A program made the position numbers and the translations under genes. 64,000 bases of DNA from Mesaphorura yosii. Lineage: Eukaryota; Arthropoda; Collembola; Poduromorpha; Tullbergiidae. Shown here piece after piece: positions 1 to 11,307 of the stretch. The notes under the pieces are model-generated. The model worked only from the letters and a program-made list of their open reading frames with translations. It had not been told where the DNA came from and searched no databases. Each line of letters starts with the position of its first letter. Within the stretch, counting starts at the first letter, position 1. Location of the stretch: the NCBI GenBank assembly GCA_009869945.1, contig WIXG01000072.1:62001-126000 (forward strand), written 5' to 3'.

Positions 1-1704
1 TTTGCAATTTGAAAGGCAAAACATTAATGACACAAACGTGCACTCGTACCGTACGCAGTATTGAACTTGTGCGAATCTTGCAAAGGTCGTCCAATTATGA
101 ACGCATGAATCAGCAAAGATCAAAAATAGCAAACTGTGTTTCAGCTTTCAACTGACTGAGTTTGTTTAGGAGTCTGACTTTTACTTAACTTGCAAATATG
201 ACTCAAAGTGAGACGATCCATTTACAAAATGAGATGACCAAGTCCGTGCGAAAGAGTGCTGCAAAACTGGCTTGATCAGTTACCAGGTATAAGGATTGCG
301 TACATTTCCACCAACGAATTGGAAACCGTTGTGGAGTTCCAAGAGCATCCATTGGGCAATGAAGACGAGCTACCATAGCAATGTGGGGGTCTTGCTGACG
401 TACCCTGTGCCTATTCCACAGGTAGGTTTACAGGCAGTTGTGGAAATACGACGACCTGCCCATAATTTCAACTTGTCAAAGGATTCATGGGGTCTAAACT
501 TCACATTGTTCTTCTACGCTCATTCTCGTTGTTTTCATGGGCGAACACGACTCCGAATGTCGGGCTCCGTGACTCTGCATTTTAACTGAAACAAAATTCG
601 TGTTTTAGGCACAAAATACGTCTTATCTTAGCATTTCAACCATCACAGCATCGGTATTGTACAAGGCTAAATAATATCATGGTTTGTAATTGCGCACGAA
701 GACGCAGAATTAACCTTTGCTTTGGAGTGGGTCCAAGACAAGGCATCGTTACAATGAAATACAAGACATTATGAATTCATTATTGCTCATGAAATAATAC
801 ACGCGCTGACTTGGTGTAGTGCGACGACGAAGTTGTACGGTAACTTTCATGACTGGAAGACCCACCGCAATTGTATTTGACTGAGTTGACTCTCATAATG
901 ATGTTCCATTGTTTCTCACATTGCAAACAGCGGCTGTGATGTCTTAATAGTGACTCGACTTGACTCTTTGTAGGGCACAGGAATTTTGTTCCTAACCTTA
1001 CCAACAAACAACAATGGCCCACAGGACATACATGCTGAAATAATGCTGAGATTCCCAAAGTGAAGAAACGCAAACTCAAATATTCAAAGGATCGATGCTA
1101 ATTTTTGATGAAGAAGGATTTGAGCTTGAGTCACGTCACAGCTAATTATAATAATCTGACTTCATTGCAAAAAGTAGTCTCAGGCTGAAAAGCACGAATC
1201 AAAAATTAGGTCAGATGTTCATAATTAAATGAATTGTACTTACTCGTTGTGATCGTATTTTGTAATTTTACGCCGGCTACGTATTTCTGTAAGATCGATA
1301 TCGTAACAATTTAGAGGCACACCTACTAACGAAGATCTCAACCGTAATGTGTTGGTGTAATAGTAACCGTAGACGGAAGGGTAGTCAAAGGTAACGTCAG
1401 AAATTAGAACAGAATTGAAAACAATATGGAATTAATCGCATAGCTCCAACTCTCATTGGATCGCAAGTTTTCTCAAGACGATGACAATTAGACCTCGATC
1501 AGTTAGCGCAGAAATGTGATATTTTTATATTGTCATCCCAAGAATTTGGCGAAGCAAGCGATGGTTTTGTGCACACAATCTTTCGCTCTCATGAATCTCA
1601 TCTGGGTGAGGTTTGTTTCCTTCCTTATCTTGTGCTTGTCCACTCAACCATTGGCTTGATGCTCAAAATCTTTACAATTTGCGAAAAGAGCTTCTACTCT
1701 AAAA
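1..1704. other. No convincing gene
   Basis: I see no gene with support here. An open stretch on the + strand at 247-378 reads like a protein C terminus (ending in NEDELP and a TAG stop), but it has no good acceptor or start upstream. Other open frames here have no recognisable content. The part just before 1705 is probably promoter DNA of the small secreted-protein gene that follows. Confidence 0.5.
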
Positions 1705-1710
1705 AAAAGC

Positions 1711-1717
1711 ATAAATA
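1711..1717 (+). promoter_or_regulatory. TATA-like box
   Basis: The sequence ATAAATA lies about 95 nt upstream of the ATG at 1805. A start of transcription about 30 nt downstream, near 1740, would give a 5' UTR of about 65 nt. No TCAGT initiator is seen at that spacing, so this call is weaker than the one at 4069. Confidence 0.4.
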
Positions 1718-1804
1718 CTGTGGCTGTATTAAGCAACTACTTATTTGACTGTCGAAATTCAGCCATTAAAGTCCTCAGATTTGCTCCTCCTTAAGCATTT
1801 CGCA

Positions 1805-2311
1805 ATGAGTTGTATCTCGTCGCAGGTTTTGTGCGCGGTCTCACTTGTAATGTTTTTCTGCTATGTGGCTCGTGGTCAACTCTTCGGCGAAGACGACCTA
1901 AGTGACATTGCATCATCCTCTGGTCGCCTTCTCCCCCTGCACGTGTCAGAGGCTCGGGGAGACGGTGAGGACTTGACGATCCAAGAAACGAGGCACCAGA
2001 ACAAGAAGCAGTCGTACAACAGGAGAAGCAAACCCGTCAGACATCAGTACAGCACGGAATCCTCCCATTCGGATCAAAAGGGCTCGAAGGGAGGGAAGGG
2101 GAACGGCGGCTTCGAGAAGTCTGGCTCTTACAAAGGGAAGAGTGGCTACTCCAGCTACGATTCGTTCGACCGAGCTTCAAAGGACAAGTATGCCGACTCC
2201 GACCACAAGAAATACGGGAATCAGGGCGGCAATAAGTACGGACATGGGAAAGGAGGCGGCGGCGGAGGGCACCACTCTTCGTACACGCAAGATGTTGAGG
2301 ACTTTTACTAA
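1805..2311 (+). CDS. Secreted Lys/Gly/His-rich protein, intronless
   Basis: This is a single-exon frame of 168 codons. The ATG at 1805 is chosen because it opens a clear signal peptide with a hydrophobic core, a likely cut after VARG and mature QLFGEDDL. The frame stays open upstream, but there is no ATG there. After the leader comes an acidic stretch (EDDLSDIASS). The second half is basic and rich in Gly, Lys, Ser, Tyr and His, with KGSKGGKGNGG, KYGNQGGNKYG and GKGGGGGGHHSSY. Composition and local repeats resemble arthropod cuticle or matrix proteins, and the larger genes at 4.3 kb and 11.3 kb share the leader-acidic-basic order. I do not recognise a named family. Low sequence complexity prevents a firm claim of homology to the other two. 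A poly(A) signal follows at 2349. The role, structural extracellular protein, is inferred from composition. Confidence 0.8.
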   Translation: MSCISSQVLCAVSLVMFFCYVARGQLFGEDDLSDIASSSGRLLPLHVSEARGDGEDLTIQETRHQNKKQSYNRRSKPVRHQYSTESSHSDQKGSKGGKGNGGFEKSGSYKGKSGYSSYDSFDRASKDKYADSDHKKYGNQGGNKYGHGKGGGGGGHHSSYTQDVEDFY

Positions 2312-2348
2312 ATTATGCAACAAGAATTTTCAATGCCATTTGAAATGA

Positions 2349-2354
2349 AATAAA
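2349..2354 (+). terminator. Poly(A) signal AATAAA
   Basis: AATAAA lies 38 nt after the stop codon of the secreted-protein gene at 1805-2311. Confidence 0.65.
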
Positions 2355-4060
2355 ATCAGCTCTCGTCAACACTAGCGATATTTTATACATGAAATTTACC
2401 TTGCATTCAATAATTTCGTGTAATTTTACTCTACATTGAAGACTTGGGAAAATAAATCATGCCATAGCGCTAATTAACATGTACGACGCTGCTGAGTGCT
2501 GCTGACTTCTTAAGTGAATTGCTGAATACGCACGCGTCTTTCGTTCCAATAAATCTTGAGTTGCCCCGAATAACACACGAGCTGCTGTTACGCCGATCTG
2601 AAACTAGACCTGGTAAACCTTACCCTGCCTACTGGTATTGACTTGAATTCTGTCAATGAGTTGCCGCAGCACGCACGAGCGACTCGTATCCATGAATTAA
2701 TGAGTGCGACTTTGTGCCAACTGTGCCAATTCCAAATATTATAACAGCGTCCTGCAAATCATGCCTTGCCAGAAAGCATGGCGTGTGTGGCTTTTAATAA
2801 TAATCCCACTTTGGATAGAAATTGACTAAAATCAGAGTCATTTGCAAGACGAGCGCGGAAATTGGGCAGTTATTGCACATTTTGGCACCACAGAGTTGTA
2901 AACAAAAGCCCACCAAAATGTGGTTTTTAGAAAAACGAAAGCCAACTGCGGTTGTGTTAAGCGAAGGGAGACTGATGAGATGAGGAAGATTCTTCCTTGC
3001 GTTGAGGCGTCGGATTCGGTGCTGATTTTTCCTTCTAAATGCAAAACATTGGTTTCAGGAAGATGGCTGCGCATTATGGGCTTGGGTTTTTTCCTCTTCG
3101 ATATGAATTTCTCTTATTTTGGGATGTTTGACTTACGAATGACGTGCTCAGTGCGAGACTTGCGTAATTGTGCGATTGAGCCCACGCGAGGTGCGCGATC
3201 ACGATGCCGCGATAGTGAGAGCGAGTAATTGGGAATTAAGCGTCGAGAGTCAGTCGACTGCTTCTGATATTTTGCTAAATAAAGAACAACGAACGAGCAA
3301 TTTGCTACGGCCAAACTCATCCAAATTTGACCGAAGATTGAGCGCTGCTGCTCTTTGGCGTCTGGTGGCGAATTGAGAGATTATGTGCTGGGATTACATA
3401 AACGCCGTGCTCTTTTCGTACGGATGGGTGCCTACGCATCGAGCAAAGTCTGTCATAACACAATGACTCGGGACAATGCTCGTGTGGCAGAGCGAAGACT
3501 CAGAATTAGTCAATGTGAAGTATTTCATTATGCTCGAGTCAATCAGAGTACAAAGCATGAAGAATCGGTCGCAGGCGATAATAACAAGATTTGCAAGCAT
3601 GAACATTTTTAGAGATGAAGCACAGAATGGCTGAATGGATGTCGCATTAAGGAAGGGTGTAATTTTGCATGAAAAATCAATTTTGGCTGAATGGTTCACG
3701 CGCAGACGAAAGGAGCGAAAGGATGAGATATGATGATGAAGTATGAGGTTAAACTGGTGTTTATATGCTTTGTAGATAACAAGGAAGAAATGCAAAGATT
3801 GAGTCCATATCACTGTTGCAGTTTTTGACGTTGGATTCGTTGATTTGATTTTGATGGTACCTTTGTTCGCTGTGCAGTTGGCTTCCATTCTCAGCGCACC
3901 TGCAGTGGAAGTGTATCTCGTAAATGACATGCTTTTTACGCTTTACCTGTATTTCTTCCTGCGTCCCAATAAATTTGCAACTAAAATCTTGCGTATTGCA
4001 TTGCCTGCCTCGAAGATGAGAGGCGAGAACAGTTGAGGCCGTGCGGTGAAAGACGGCTTC
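2355..4060. other. Intergenic, no gene seen
   Basis: The open frames on both strands here are short, have no recognisable protein content and lack supporting splice or poly(A) context. I see nothing else in it. The last 50 bases lead into the promoter at 4069. Confidence 0.5.
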
Positions 4061-4068
4061 CAAAATCA

Positions 4069-4099
4069 TATAAATAGTGTATTGCTAATTAAGATCAGT
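4069..4099 (+). promoter_or_regulatory. Core promoter: TATA box plus TCAGT initiator
   Basis: TATAAATA occupies 4069-4076, and the arthropod initiator TCAGT occupies 4095-4099 with its A at 4097, 28 nt after the TATA start. This is the canonical spacing for focused transcription. The resulting leader would contain a minimal upstream open frame at 4122-4130, ATG GAG TAA, before the main start. Confidence 0.7.
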
Positions 4100-4345
4100 A
4101 TCATTACGAATTTGAGCATCAATGGAGTAAGAACAACGACTCCATTGGCAGCTTTACACTTCCAGTCCATCGAACGCCAAGTAAAGTAAAAAATCTGAGT
4201 TGTGGCTCAAGCGATCTTTTCTTCAAAAGTGATCAGTGCGTCCCAGCGTCTGTGGGCACAGCAAATGCCCAGGATGAAGTCTCGCCAGTCTTTCTGCAAG
4301 AAGAAATCTTGCGGCTCTCCACTGCACCTATTTGGCTCGCCCGGA

Positions 4346-6691
4346 ATGGTCGCACTCCTCTCAGCCTTGTGCCTCGTCTTAAGCCTGAGCACGACAAGTG
4401 TGCAGGGCCAGGAGCATCTGAACCGAGTACCACATAGTGACATATTCTTTACGAACCCTAACCTTAATAGCAATAGCGACATTGACGGCACCAACTTGGT
4501 GACAAGTTCGGACGATATTTCGGATGCAAGTCCACTCGACACAGGGGTCGATGACAATGAGGAATACTCAGACGACGGCGGAGACGATTATGAGGGACCT
4601 GAGGGAAGTTACGACGGTGAGGGCGGAGGTAGCAGTGACTCCAGTGACGATGACGGAGAGTACGATGACGTACCAGACGAGTCTAGATTGCGACCGCAGT
4701 ACACAGTCCCAAATTTTATTTATAAGAGAAATTTGACTGACAACGCTGATAGAGAAAACCTGACAACCTCGGAACCCGCCGTTGGTGAATCCATAGCCGT
4801 GTACAAATACACGGAAGGGCCAGACTTGGAAACAGCAGCCACCGGATACGGCCATCAGAAAGGGTAAACAATGATTCTTTTCAAGAATTGAACAAGACAC
4901 AAGATAAGGGAAGTAAAGCATTTATCTATTATAGGCATTCGAAAGGTGGAAAATATGAGTCTTCCAATCATGGAAATGAAGGTTCGACTTACATATTTCG
5001 AAGAACCCTCTCACTCGAGTACACCCCGAATCTTTCTAATTTTGCTAATTCATCAAATAGGACATAAGGGGAGCAAGGGACACCACTCGTATCATGGCTA
5101 TAAAAAGGGTCAAAAGGGCCACAACAACAAAGACCAGCATAAAGGTGAGTCGTGCGGATTTTTTCGCAATTTTTCCTATCTGAGCCATGGCTAACGGGCC
5201 ACGGCTCGGGGTGCTTTGGCTACGCATCAAGCCAAGCAGCCGCTGGCTGGTGGAAAGATTTTGACATTATGTACTTATCTTTAGGTCATTACGGATCCAG
5301 CGCTGGACAGTCAAAGGGAGCCAAGGTAAAGTTTAATACCTCGACAATGCCTTTATATTTATTAATGCATATGTCTTTCCGGGAAACTCATACTAAAACT
5401 CAATTTATGGTCAACAGCAAGGAGGACAGCATTATGGTGGGAAGCAGCACGGGAGCAAAGGGTATTATGATCTCTCTAGTGGCCATTATAGCACAATTCT
5501 AACGTGATACAATTTTTATGAAAGGTCCAAGCACGCAAAATACGCCAAGAAAGGTGGCCATAAACGTGGCCATTCCACGTCTGGTTTCCACAATACGTAT
5601 CATAAAGACGAGTACAAAAAGAAGAAAAGTTTCTACGATGACTACCACAGCGGCGGGCATCACTCGAAACACGGAGATTACGGATCTCATCACTCGGATC
5701 ATGGCGGCAAGAAGTACCATGGCAAGCACCACAACGGACACTGGAAAGAGAATCATCACGGGAAATACGGACAGCATAAGAAGGTACGTTGTACTTCGAT
5801 CTCTGCGCCGTGAAACAACGAACAACTGGAAACGTGCGTTAACTCCTTAAAATTTCTTCATTTTTATAGGGACACCATGATTCACAGGATAAAGGTCATA
5901 AAGGAGAGCACGGAGGTGAGTAAATCGGTTCAGTTCATGTATCGTTCAATTCATCAGTCCAGAAAATTCATTCTTTTCTTTCTTTGTTTCACAGAAAAGG
6001 GCAACCACGGTACGGAATGGCGGAAGCACGCCAGCAATGAAATTTCTTATTAACTTTCGGCATGTCTAACTATGCAAAATGTTTAATTTCTGCTTTTAGG
6101 TCAATATAAACATCACGGAAAGAAGGGTAACAGAATAGCTACAAAATATTAGTAAATGAGATAATATTCTGAACGTTAATTTATTGATTTTCTTGCAATA
6201 ACTAGGTTCCTCGCATCACAAGAGTCAATACGGTGATTCAGGTACGTTGAGCGATTAAACAATTGTCGAAAATTATCAGGACGGAACAAAGTTTGACTAA
6301 TTGACGGTATCTTACTTGTGTTTCAGGAGGAGGTATGACTACTGTGCATATGAAGACACCTTCCCAATTTTATGCGCACATTAATAATGGGCGATGTGAT
6401 TGGCGAATCACTTAGGCATAGATCCCCTCAATTAGCGTTGGATTTTATCCGCTTGCCCCAATTTCCCCGTGAAATCAAGAGTGCATTCAAAAGTCTCAAA
6501 GACTTGTTTGATTATCCATTTGATATATGTCTCAGTGACTACTAATGTCAATATTAATTGAAGACAAGAATGTTAAATTAACACTCGTTCTCGCAGGTGG
6601 CGGTGGCGGCGGCTATGGGCACAAGAAAGGATACGGAGGCGGAGGCGGTGGAGGTGGAGGTGGTGGTGGATACGGCTACCACCGGCGCTAA
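4346..6691 (+). CDS. Secreted acidic/His-Gly-rich cuticle-like protein, 12 exons
   Basis: Coding exons are 4346-4863, 4935-4981, 5061-5144, 5285-5325, 5418-5461, 5525-5783, 5870-5915, 5995-6009, 6100-6126, 6206-6241, 6327-6332 and 6597-6691. All junctions keep one frame and give 405 residues. The ATG at 4346 opens a signal peptide cut near SVQG/QEHL. An in-frame ATG at 4265 would add 27 residues ahead of it and is the first good ATG from the cap site, so it remains an alternative. Residues of about 50-115 are Asp/Glu-rich. After the motif DLETAATGYG the protein turns basic, with HKGSKGHHSYHGYKKG-like repeats and a long Gly-Tyr tail. Exons 2-6 align with exons 2-6 of the gene at 11308-12955. 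The acidic-then-cationic layout suggests an extracellular, self-associating matrix or cuticle protein; this is inferred, not shown. Exon 11 is only 6 nt. Confidence 0.8.
5180..5209 (+). repeat. Short imperfect hairpin in an intron
   Basis: Within the third intron of the gene at 4346-6691, CTGAGCCATGGC and GCCACGGCTCGG can pair as a 12-bp stem with two G-U wobbles around a short loop. It may be chance. I saw no second copy in the window. Confidence 0.3.
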
Positions 6692-7056
6692 ACGCTCACC
6701 ATCCCTAACCACATGTGCCGATGATTTATTCAATTATTCCTTGACGACCGGAACACATGGCTTTGTTATCATAGCGGGACTGCTTTTCCTCAAGCAGTCA
6801 AATAATGCGATGTGGATTGAACAATTTGTTCATGGAAAAAACGGAAGCACTCACAAATCTCCTCATCTGACTTCTGTATTCATGGTCCAAAAGTCAACTT
6901 TACTTATGCCTGAAATTTCGCTGTTTGATACACTGCTGCAACTTTCTGGAGAAGGGTTCATTATTTGCTTTCTCTTTCTGATTCTTTGATTGTTAATCCT
7001 TTTGACTTTGATGCAAACCAAAAAACCATTGTGATTTTTACTGCAAAAACACATGG

Positions 7057-7062
7057 AATAAA
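7057..7062 (+). terminator. Poly(A) signal AATAAA
   Basis: This is the first AATAAA after the stop at 6691 and implies a 3' UTR of about 380 nt for the His/Gly-rich gene. No other gene lies between. Confidence 0.5.
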
Positions 7063-7354
7063 AATTTGTATTTTTAAGCTGCTAACACTTATAATCTTTT
7101 CCTCTCCTTCATTATTCATAACTATGACCTATCTCGTTTCTCGGATAAGATGTAAATCTGTCGATTATGATTCAACAAAACTGGACGAAAACACAAAAAT
7201 CTACGTGACAAGTGCTAAGTAATGATGATTTCATAGCAATTACATAGGCACATTAAGTATCGAGTTTGACCAATTACAATTTAGCATTTATTTTTGTCGA
7301 GTGTATAAACAGGGGAAAATCCCGAGCTTGTTTTCGGTTTCTGGGTCTTTCTTC

Positions 7355-8711
7355 ATGTCACGAAACTCAAACATTGCAAAGCGAACAAAGGCAAGGAGCC
7401 GAGGGAAACTGTTCATCTTGAATAATTTGCTGGGCATGCTAAAAAAAATTGAAGGAGCTGACGAGACTGAGATTTCGTTTCTACATCGCCATCCTGAAAG
7501 TTCAAAGGTACTTTTAGTGACTCTACTTTACAATGGGTAAACCTAAGACAAAACGTGTCAAACAAACACGTGGCAAGTCAGGGTCTACCTCACAGCAGAC
7601 TGGGCACATAACAAAAGCGTTCATCAAGAAGAAACACAAATGGACCAAGGTGAAGAGCAAACAACAGGCCGCTACGAATGATCCTGTGGGTAGTTCGGAA
7701 CCGTCAGGATCAGGACTTGGTCGTGGTGAGACTAATAATCATTTGGAATGGTGTTTGCCGGAATATGGAGTTGAAATGTTGTAATCTTACAGAAAGTTCT
7801 CTCAAGTCAGTACGAAATAAAATAACTAATACCAAGACAGCAGGTTTGAGTTTGCGTGAAAGGATGATGAAGCAACTGGATGCGGCTCGTTTCAGGTAAT
7901 TTAGATAAGGAAAGTACTTCATAGACATACTGCATTAGATACTGATCTGTGCTATCTCCGATAAACAGACAAATCAACGAAACACTGGACTCTGGAAATG
8001 CTGATCCCAGAAAGGCGTTCGGTGACGACCAAAATGTTTATGCAAAATATCATGAAACATACAATGAGCTGAAGCTTTCGTGGGATGCAAATCCAATCAA
8101 CGAAGTTATCCAGAAAATTGAAACCTTATCTCGAACTTATGGCGAACTTGCAGTCGTTGATTTTGGCTGTGGCGATGGTTCTCTGATAAATCATTTTGGA
8201 GGCACTTCAGTTACGGTGCGAGGAGTGGATTTGTACAAACTGCATCCCAAAACCATCGTCTGTGATATGTCAAGTACTCCCTTCAAGAGCGGGACCACTG
8301 ACGTTGCAGTATTTTGCCTTTCCCTTATGGCAAAGGATGTTGACAAATTTATTCTGGAGGCAAATCGCATTTTGAAACTCAGGTAAATAACATTAACCGA
8401 CTCCATTAATTAGGCGTGAACCTTAACGTAAGGAGTTATTTTACAGGGGTACGCTGATAATTGCTGAGGTCGAGTCTCGATTTATTGGAGGTGCTAAGAA
8501 GTTTACACTGAAGATGAGTAATTATGGATTCGTGACAGCACAGAAGAAGAATGCCCAAGGGAAACGGGACAAGTTCAATGCTCACCTCGCTCACACGAGG
8601 CTCAAAGACATGTTCATTATCATGGAATTCACTAAAGTTAAAAACATACTCCCTACGAGCGCTAATTTGGCAACATTAAGTATGAAACCCTCTGTCTATA
8701 AGAAAAGATGA
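7355..8711 (+). CDS. RRP8: Ribosomal RNA-processing protein 8 (rRNA adenine N1-methyltransferase)
   Basis: Exons are 7355-7507, 7596-7725, 7793-7895, 7969-8382 and 8447-8711, in frame, giving 354 residues. The C-terminal two thirds match RRP8/nucleomethylin closely. They contain LSLRERMMKQLDAARFRQIN, the SAM-binding motif DFGCGDGSL near residue 192, VCDMSSTPF, DVAVFCLSLM, EANRILKLRGTLIIAEVESRF, and an end in SVYKKR as in other family members. RRP8 proteins methylate a single adenine of large-subunit rRNA in the nucleolus and in mammals also join a silencing complex. The N terminus is Lys/Arg-rich, as expected for nucleolar targeting. The first exon (RSRGKLFILNNLLGMLKKIE) resembles the vertebrate N-terminal RRQLLATLRALE segment, so I include it. 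An alternative is a start at the ATG at 7533 without that exon. The first intron's acceptor could also be 7579 or 7547, all in phase. Confidence 0.9.
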
Positions 8712-8787
8712 TTCCTATCGCTATGGTTATGCTACAGATGCTTATCCTGATGCTTATACTCTAGATCTCTGATAAGATGTTCTACTA

Positions 8788-8793
8788 AATAAA
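8788..8793 (+). terminator. Poly(A) signal AATAAA of RRP8
   Basis: AATAAA lies 77 nt after the RRP8 stop codon. Confidence 0.65.
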
Positions 8794-9266
8794 CAATTCA
8801 AACCAGTCTGTTTTGAGAGAATTTACCTTCTTTATTGACACCAATTTGTTAATTAGTAAAAACAAACTCATTAGCACAAAAAGACAAGAAGGCATAAACG
8901 TCTAGTGAGTCTAGTCCAACAATTATAATTCCGTCCAAAATTCCCAGGACAAAATTAAAGTCCGACCAGAGTAGTAATTTAGATACCAGTCGATTTTTTC
9001 TGTTTCCATGATTTCCCATTTGCGTTGTGGTTCTGTAAAAAAAATTGGCAAACTGTCGCGTGAATAAGACGCTCAGATGAATGAGAGAGTGAATGAGGTA
9101 ACAGATTCCATTTTTGTGTCCGATTTATCCTAACTGTGTTTTGTATTTGTACCAAAAGAACTTCTGATTCCGAATCATTCCGTACAAATTTTTGTAATTC
9201 TCCTAAAAGACTGCAAAAATCTAATCTAATTGGCTTAATGGGCTGCTAACTTTACCAGCGTACACA
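8794..9266. other. Intergenic between RRP8 and coiled-coil locus
   Basis: AT-rich spacer with no open frame worth reporting. It presumably holds the promoter of the coiled-coil locus, but no TATA or initiator stands out. Confidence 0.4.
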
Positions 9267-10731
9267 ATGGTGAAACCTCGAAAGACAAAGTTGAACATTG
9301 AAATCCAGCAAATTAGTGCAGCTGCGGCTGATACAAAGCGCAAGTTGAAGAGCATGTCAGGCGACGAATTCTTTCGTGAGAAAGAGTCAGACGTAGAAGA
9401 AATTATATCAACCCTACGAAAAAAATTCTGCGACAAAATAGCTGAAACCGAAGGCAGTAGTTACAATCTCAATCGACTGGCGCATCTTGAAGTTTCCGAG
9501 CAGCGACGGCAGACTCAACTGGAAAACTACATTTACAAGCTAAGACAATACGTCTGGGAGAAGTGAACTGATCGTAATCCCTTTTTCGTTTTTTTTATTT
9601 CAATCTCTGAGGTCTCTGAACGACATGGAAGACAATACCGGATTGAATTGGATCTGAGCACTCTGGAACTTGAAATCCTCAAGATCACAAACGCTGCAAT
9701 AAATCCAAAAATTAACATCTTTTTAGAGAAGCGGAACGAAAGCAAAATTACATTAGATCGTTACGACAAGCGTTTGGATTTTTTGGAGAAATAAATTTTC
9801 CTCACCAAAGCAATTGACATGATTCATCTGGAGATTAAATTCATCAACCAGAGAAGTTTTGATCTCAAGTCACAACTGGAGAGCAATAGGAAGGAGGAGA
9901 AAAGGTTGGAGAAGTCTAGGTTAATTCTTTAAGAGTCCTGAACATTTGGGTAATCTTCTTTTTGAAAATCCTTTAGATGCGAAAAAAATCTATCGTGAAA
10001 CAATGAAGGCCTATGTTGAACAAACAGCTGGTTATAATATCATGAGGCTAGTTCTGTCACGAGAAAAACGAAGATGTGCCGTCGGAGCCAACAAAAAGCT
10101 TAGAAAAATCCTGCTCGTCACGACTACCAGAGCGGTAACCACACCATTCATTGATTATTGGGAGCTGTATGGATTTTTAATGTTTTACTTTATCCTTAGG
10201 CTGCCAGAGAACATGCGGTCCAAGTCTCTCGGCAGAAAAGTTTTTAGAAAAACGCCTGATGGAGGAGAGGAAAGACCTTCTAAAATACAAGAAGAATCTG
10301 AATCAGGTTCAAGCATCCGTCGATCATTTGATTACCAGGTACAGAGGAACTTTATTGGTTGCTAGTACGTATGCTTTGCTTTTACAATTAACATTCTACT
10401 TTTTAAGATTCAAACTAGCTCTGCGAGTCAATCAGATTCAAGAAAAGAAGAAAGAACAAGTCAGTGGATTCATCACCCAAATACGAGAAGTGGCAAGATA
10501 CAAGGAGCAGTTATCCATTAAGTAATATTGCTGCTTTTGATCTTGCACTTCAATCGCCTCATTTTCACATTTGTCTGTAGTGAATGGAGGAGGTGGAACA
10601 GTCGTCTGAAGGAAACAGAAAAGGAGAACATTGGACTCAAAAATGCTGTACTCATTATGAATATTCAAAATGAAAACTACAAAAATAATTTGGCCGAGGC
10701 ACGTAAAGGATGCAAGATGCCAAGGGGCTAG
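9267..10731 (+). pseudogene. Coiled-coil protein gene with disrupted frame
   Basis: Exon-like segments at 9267-9562, 9632-9919, 9977-10134, 10200-10338, 10408-10521 and 10581-10731 have good splice sites and coiled-coil composition rich in Lys, Glu, Gln and Leu. Examples are LENYIYKLRQ, ELDLSTLELEIL, FLEKRLMEERKDLLKY and RLKETEKENIGLKNAV. The last two joins are in phase and end at a TAG followed by AATAAA at 10788. The chain is interrupted, however. A TAA at 9792-9794 stands in frame inside otherwise coiled-coil text. The frame shifts near 9919-9977, and again inside the segment starting at 10200, where AAREHAVQVSRQK and EKFLEKRLMEE sit in different frames. Either this is a decaying host gene, or the active product is a 152-residue protein ending at 9794, or there are assembly errors. 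I do not recognise the family; long axonemal coiled-coil proteins are one possibility. Confidence 0.5.
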
Positions 10732-10787
10732 GTGCCAGCCTATGGTTGCAACTCGCTTAAAAATGTAATGCACTGGAATTAAATGTC

Positions 10788-10793
10788 AATAAA
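10788..10793 (+). terminator. Poly(A) signal AATAAA
   Basis: AATAAA lies 57 nt after the last stop of the coiled-coil locus. Its retention argues that the locus is, or recently was, transcribed. Confidence 0.5.
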
Positions 10794-11307
10794 CAAAAGT
10801 GGCAAATTCAATGCTGGTTGTGCCTTTTTACTTCTGGTATCTCAAATGCACGTTTTCTTGGCAATCTTCACTGAACTAGAAGAGCTGTTGACAACGTAAA
10901 TAAAAATAAAAATATATCATTTGTGTGAAAAAAGTCATTGTGTTCAGATTACTTAATAATCCGTGTCACAATTGTTGCAGAGAATGAAAGATGTCAGAAA
11001 AGGAAGTTGAAGCATTGTCGCGTGGATTGTCCTTCTCCTTGTTTGGTTTCGCTAAATACCCATTCAGTGTAAATGACACAATGATTTTGACGTTGAGACT
11101 GAGCATACAGAACGTGCTTTTTTGCTATACAGGTACAACGTTTGAGACGCTTGATTTGGGTGAGTTTGTACGTGTTTGTTCCAATCGTTCAGGGTCATTC
11201 ACGTGGGCATAGACGAATTGAGAATCGCTGTTCGCTAATACTGTTAATAATGGAGTGTACACAATTGTGTGAGAAAGGTTGAAACCCGGAAGAAGAACAG
11301 AAGAAGT
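10794..11307. other. Intergenic, with 3' UTR of the minus-strand gene
   Basis: No coding feature is supported. A 73-codon + strand frame at 10991-11212 has no recognisable content. The right-hand part must hold the 3' UTR of the minus-strand gene ending at 11308. I found no canonical AATAAA on that strand. Confidence 0.4.

Noticed and set aside
5462-5524. Read-through of the fifth exon of the + strand His/Gly-rich gene to a nearby stop
   Set aside because: Splicing at 5461 keeps phase and restores the stretch shared with the paralog; read-through would end the protein before the conserved KGHSTSG region.
7533-7595. The ATG at 7533 as the main RRP8 start
   Set aside because: It is possible, but an upstream exon (7355-7507) joins in phase and carries a segment resembling the vertebrate RRP8 N terminus, so the longer model is preferred.
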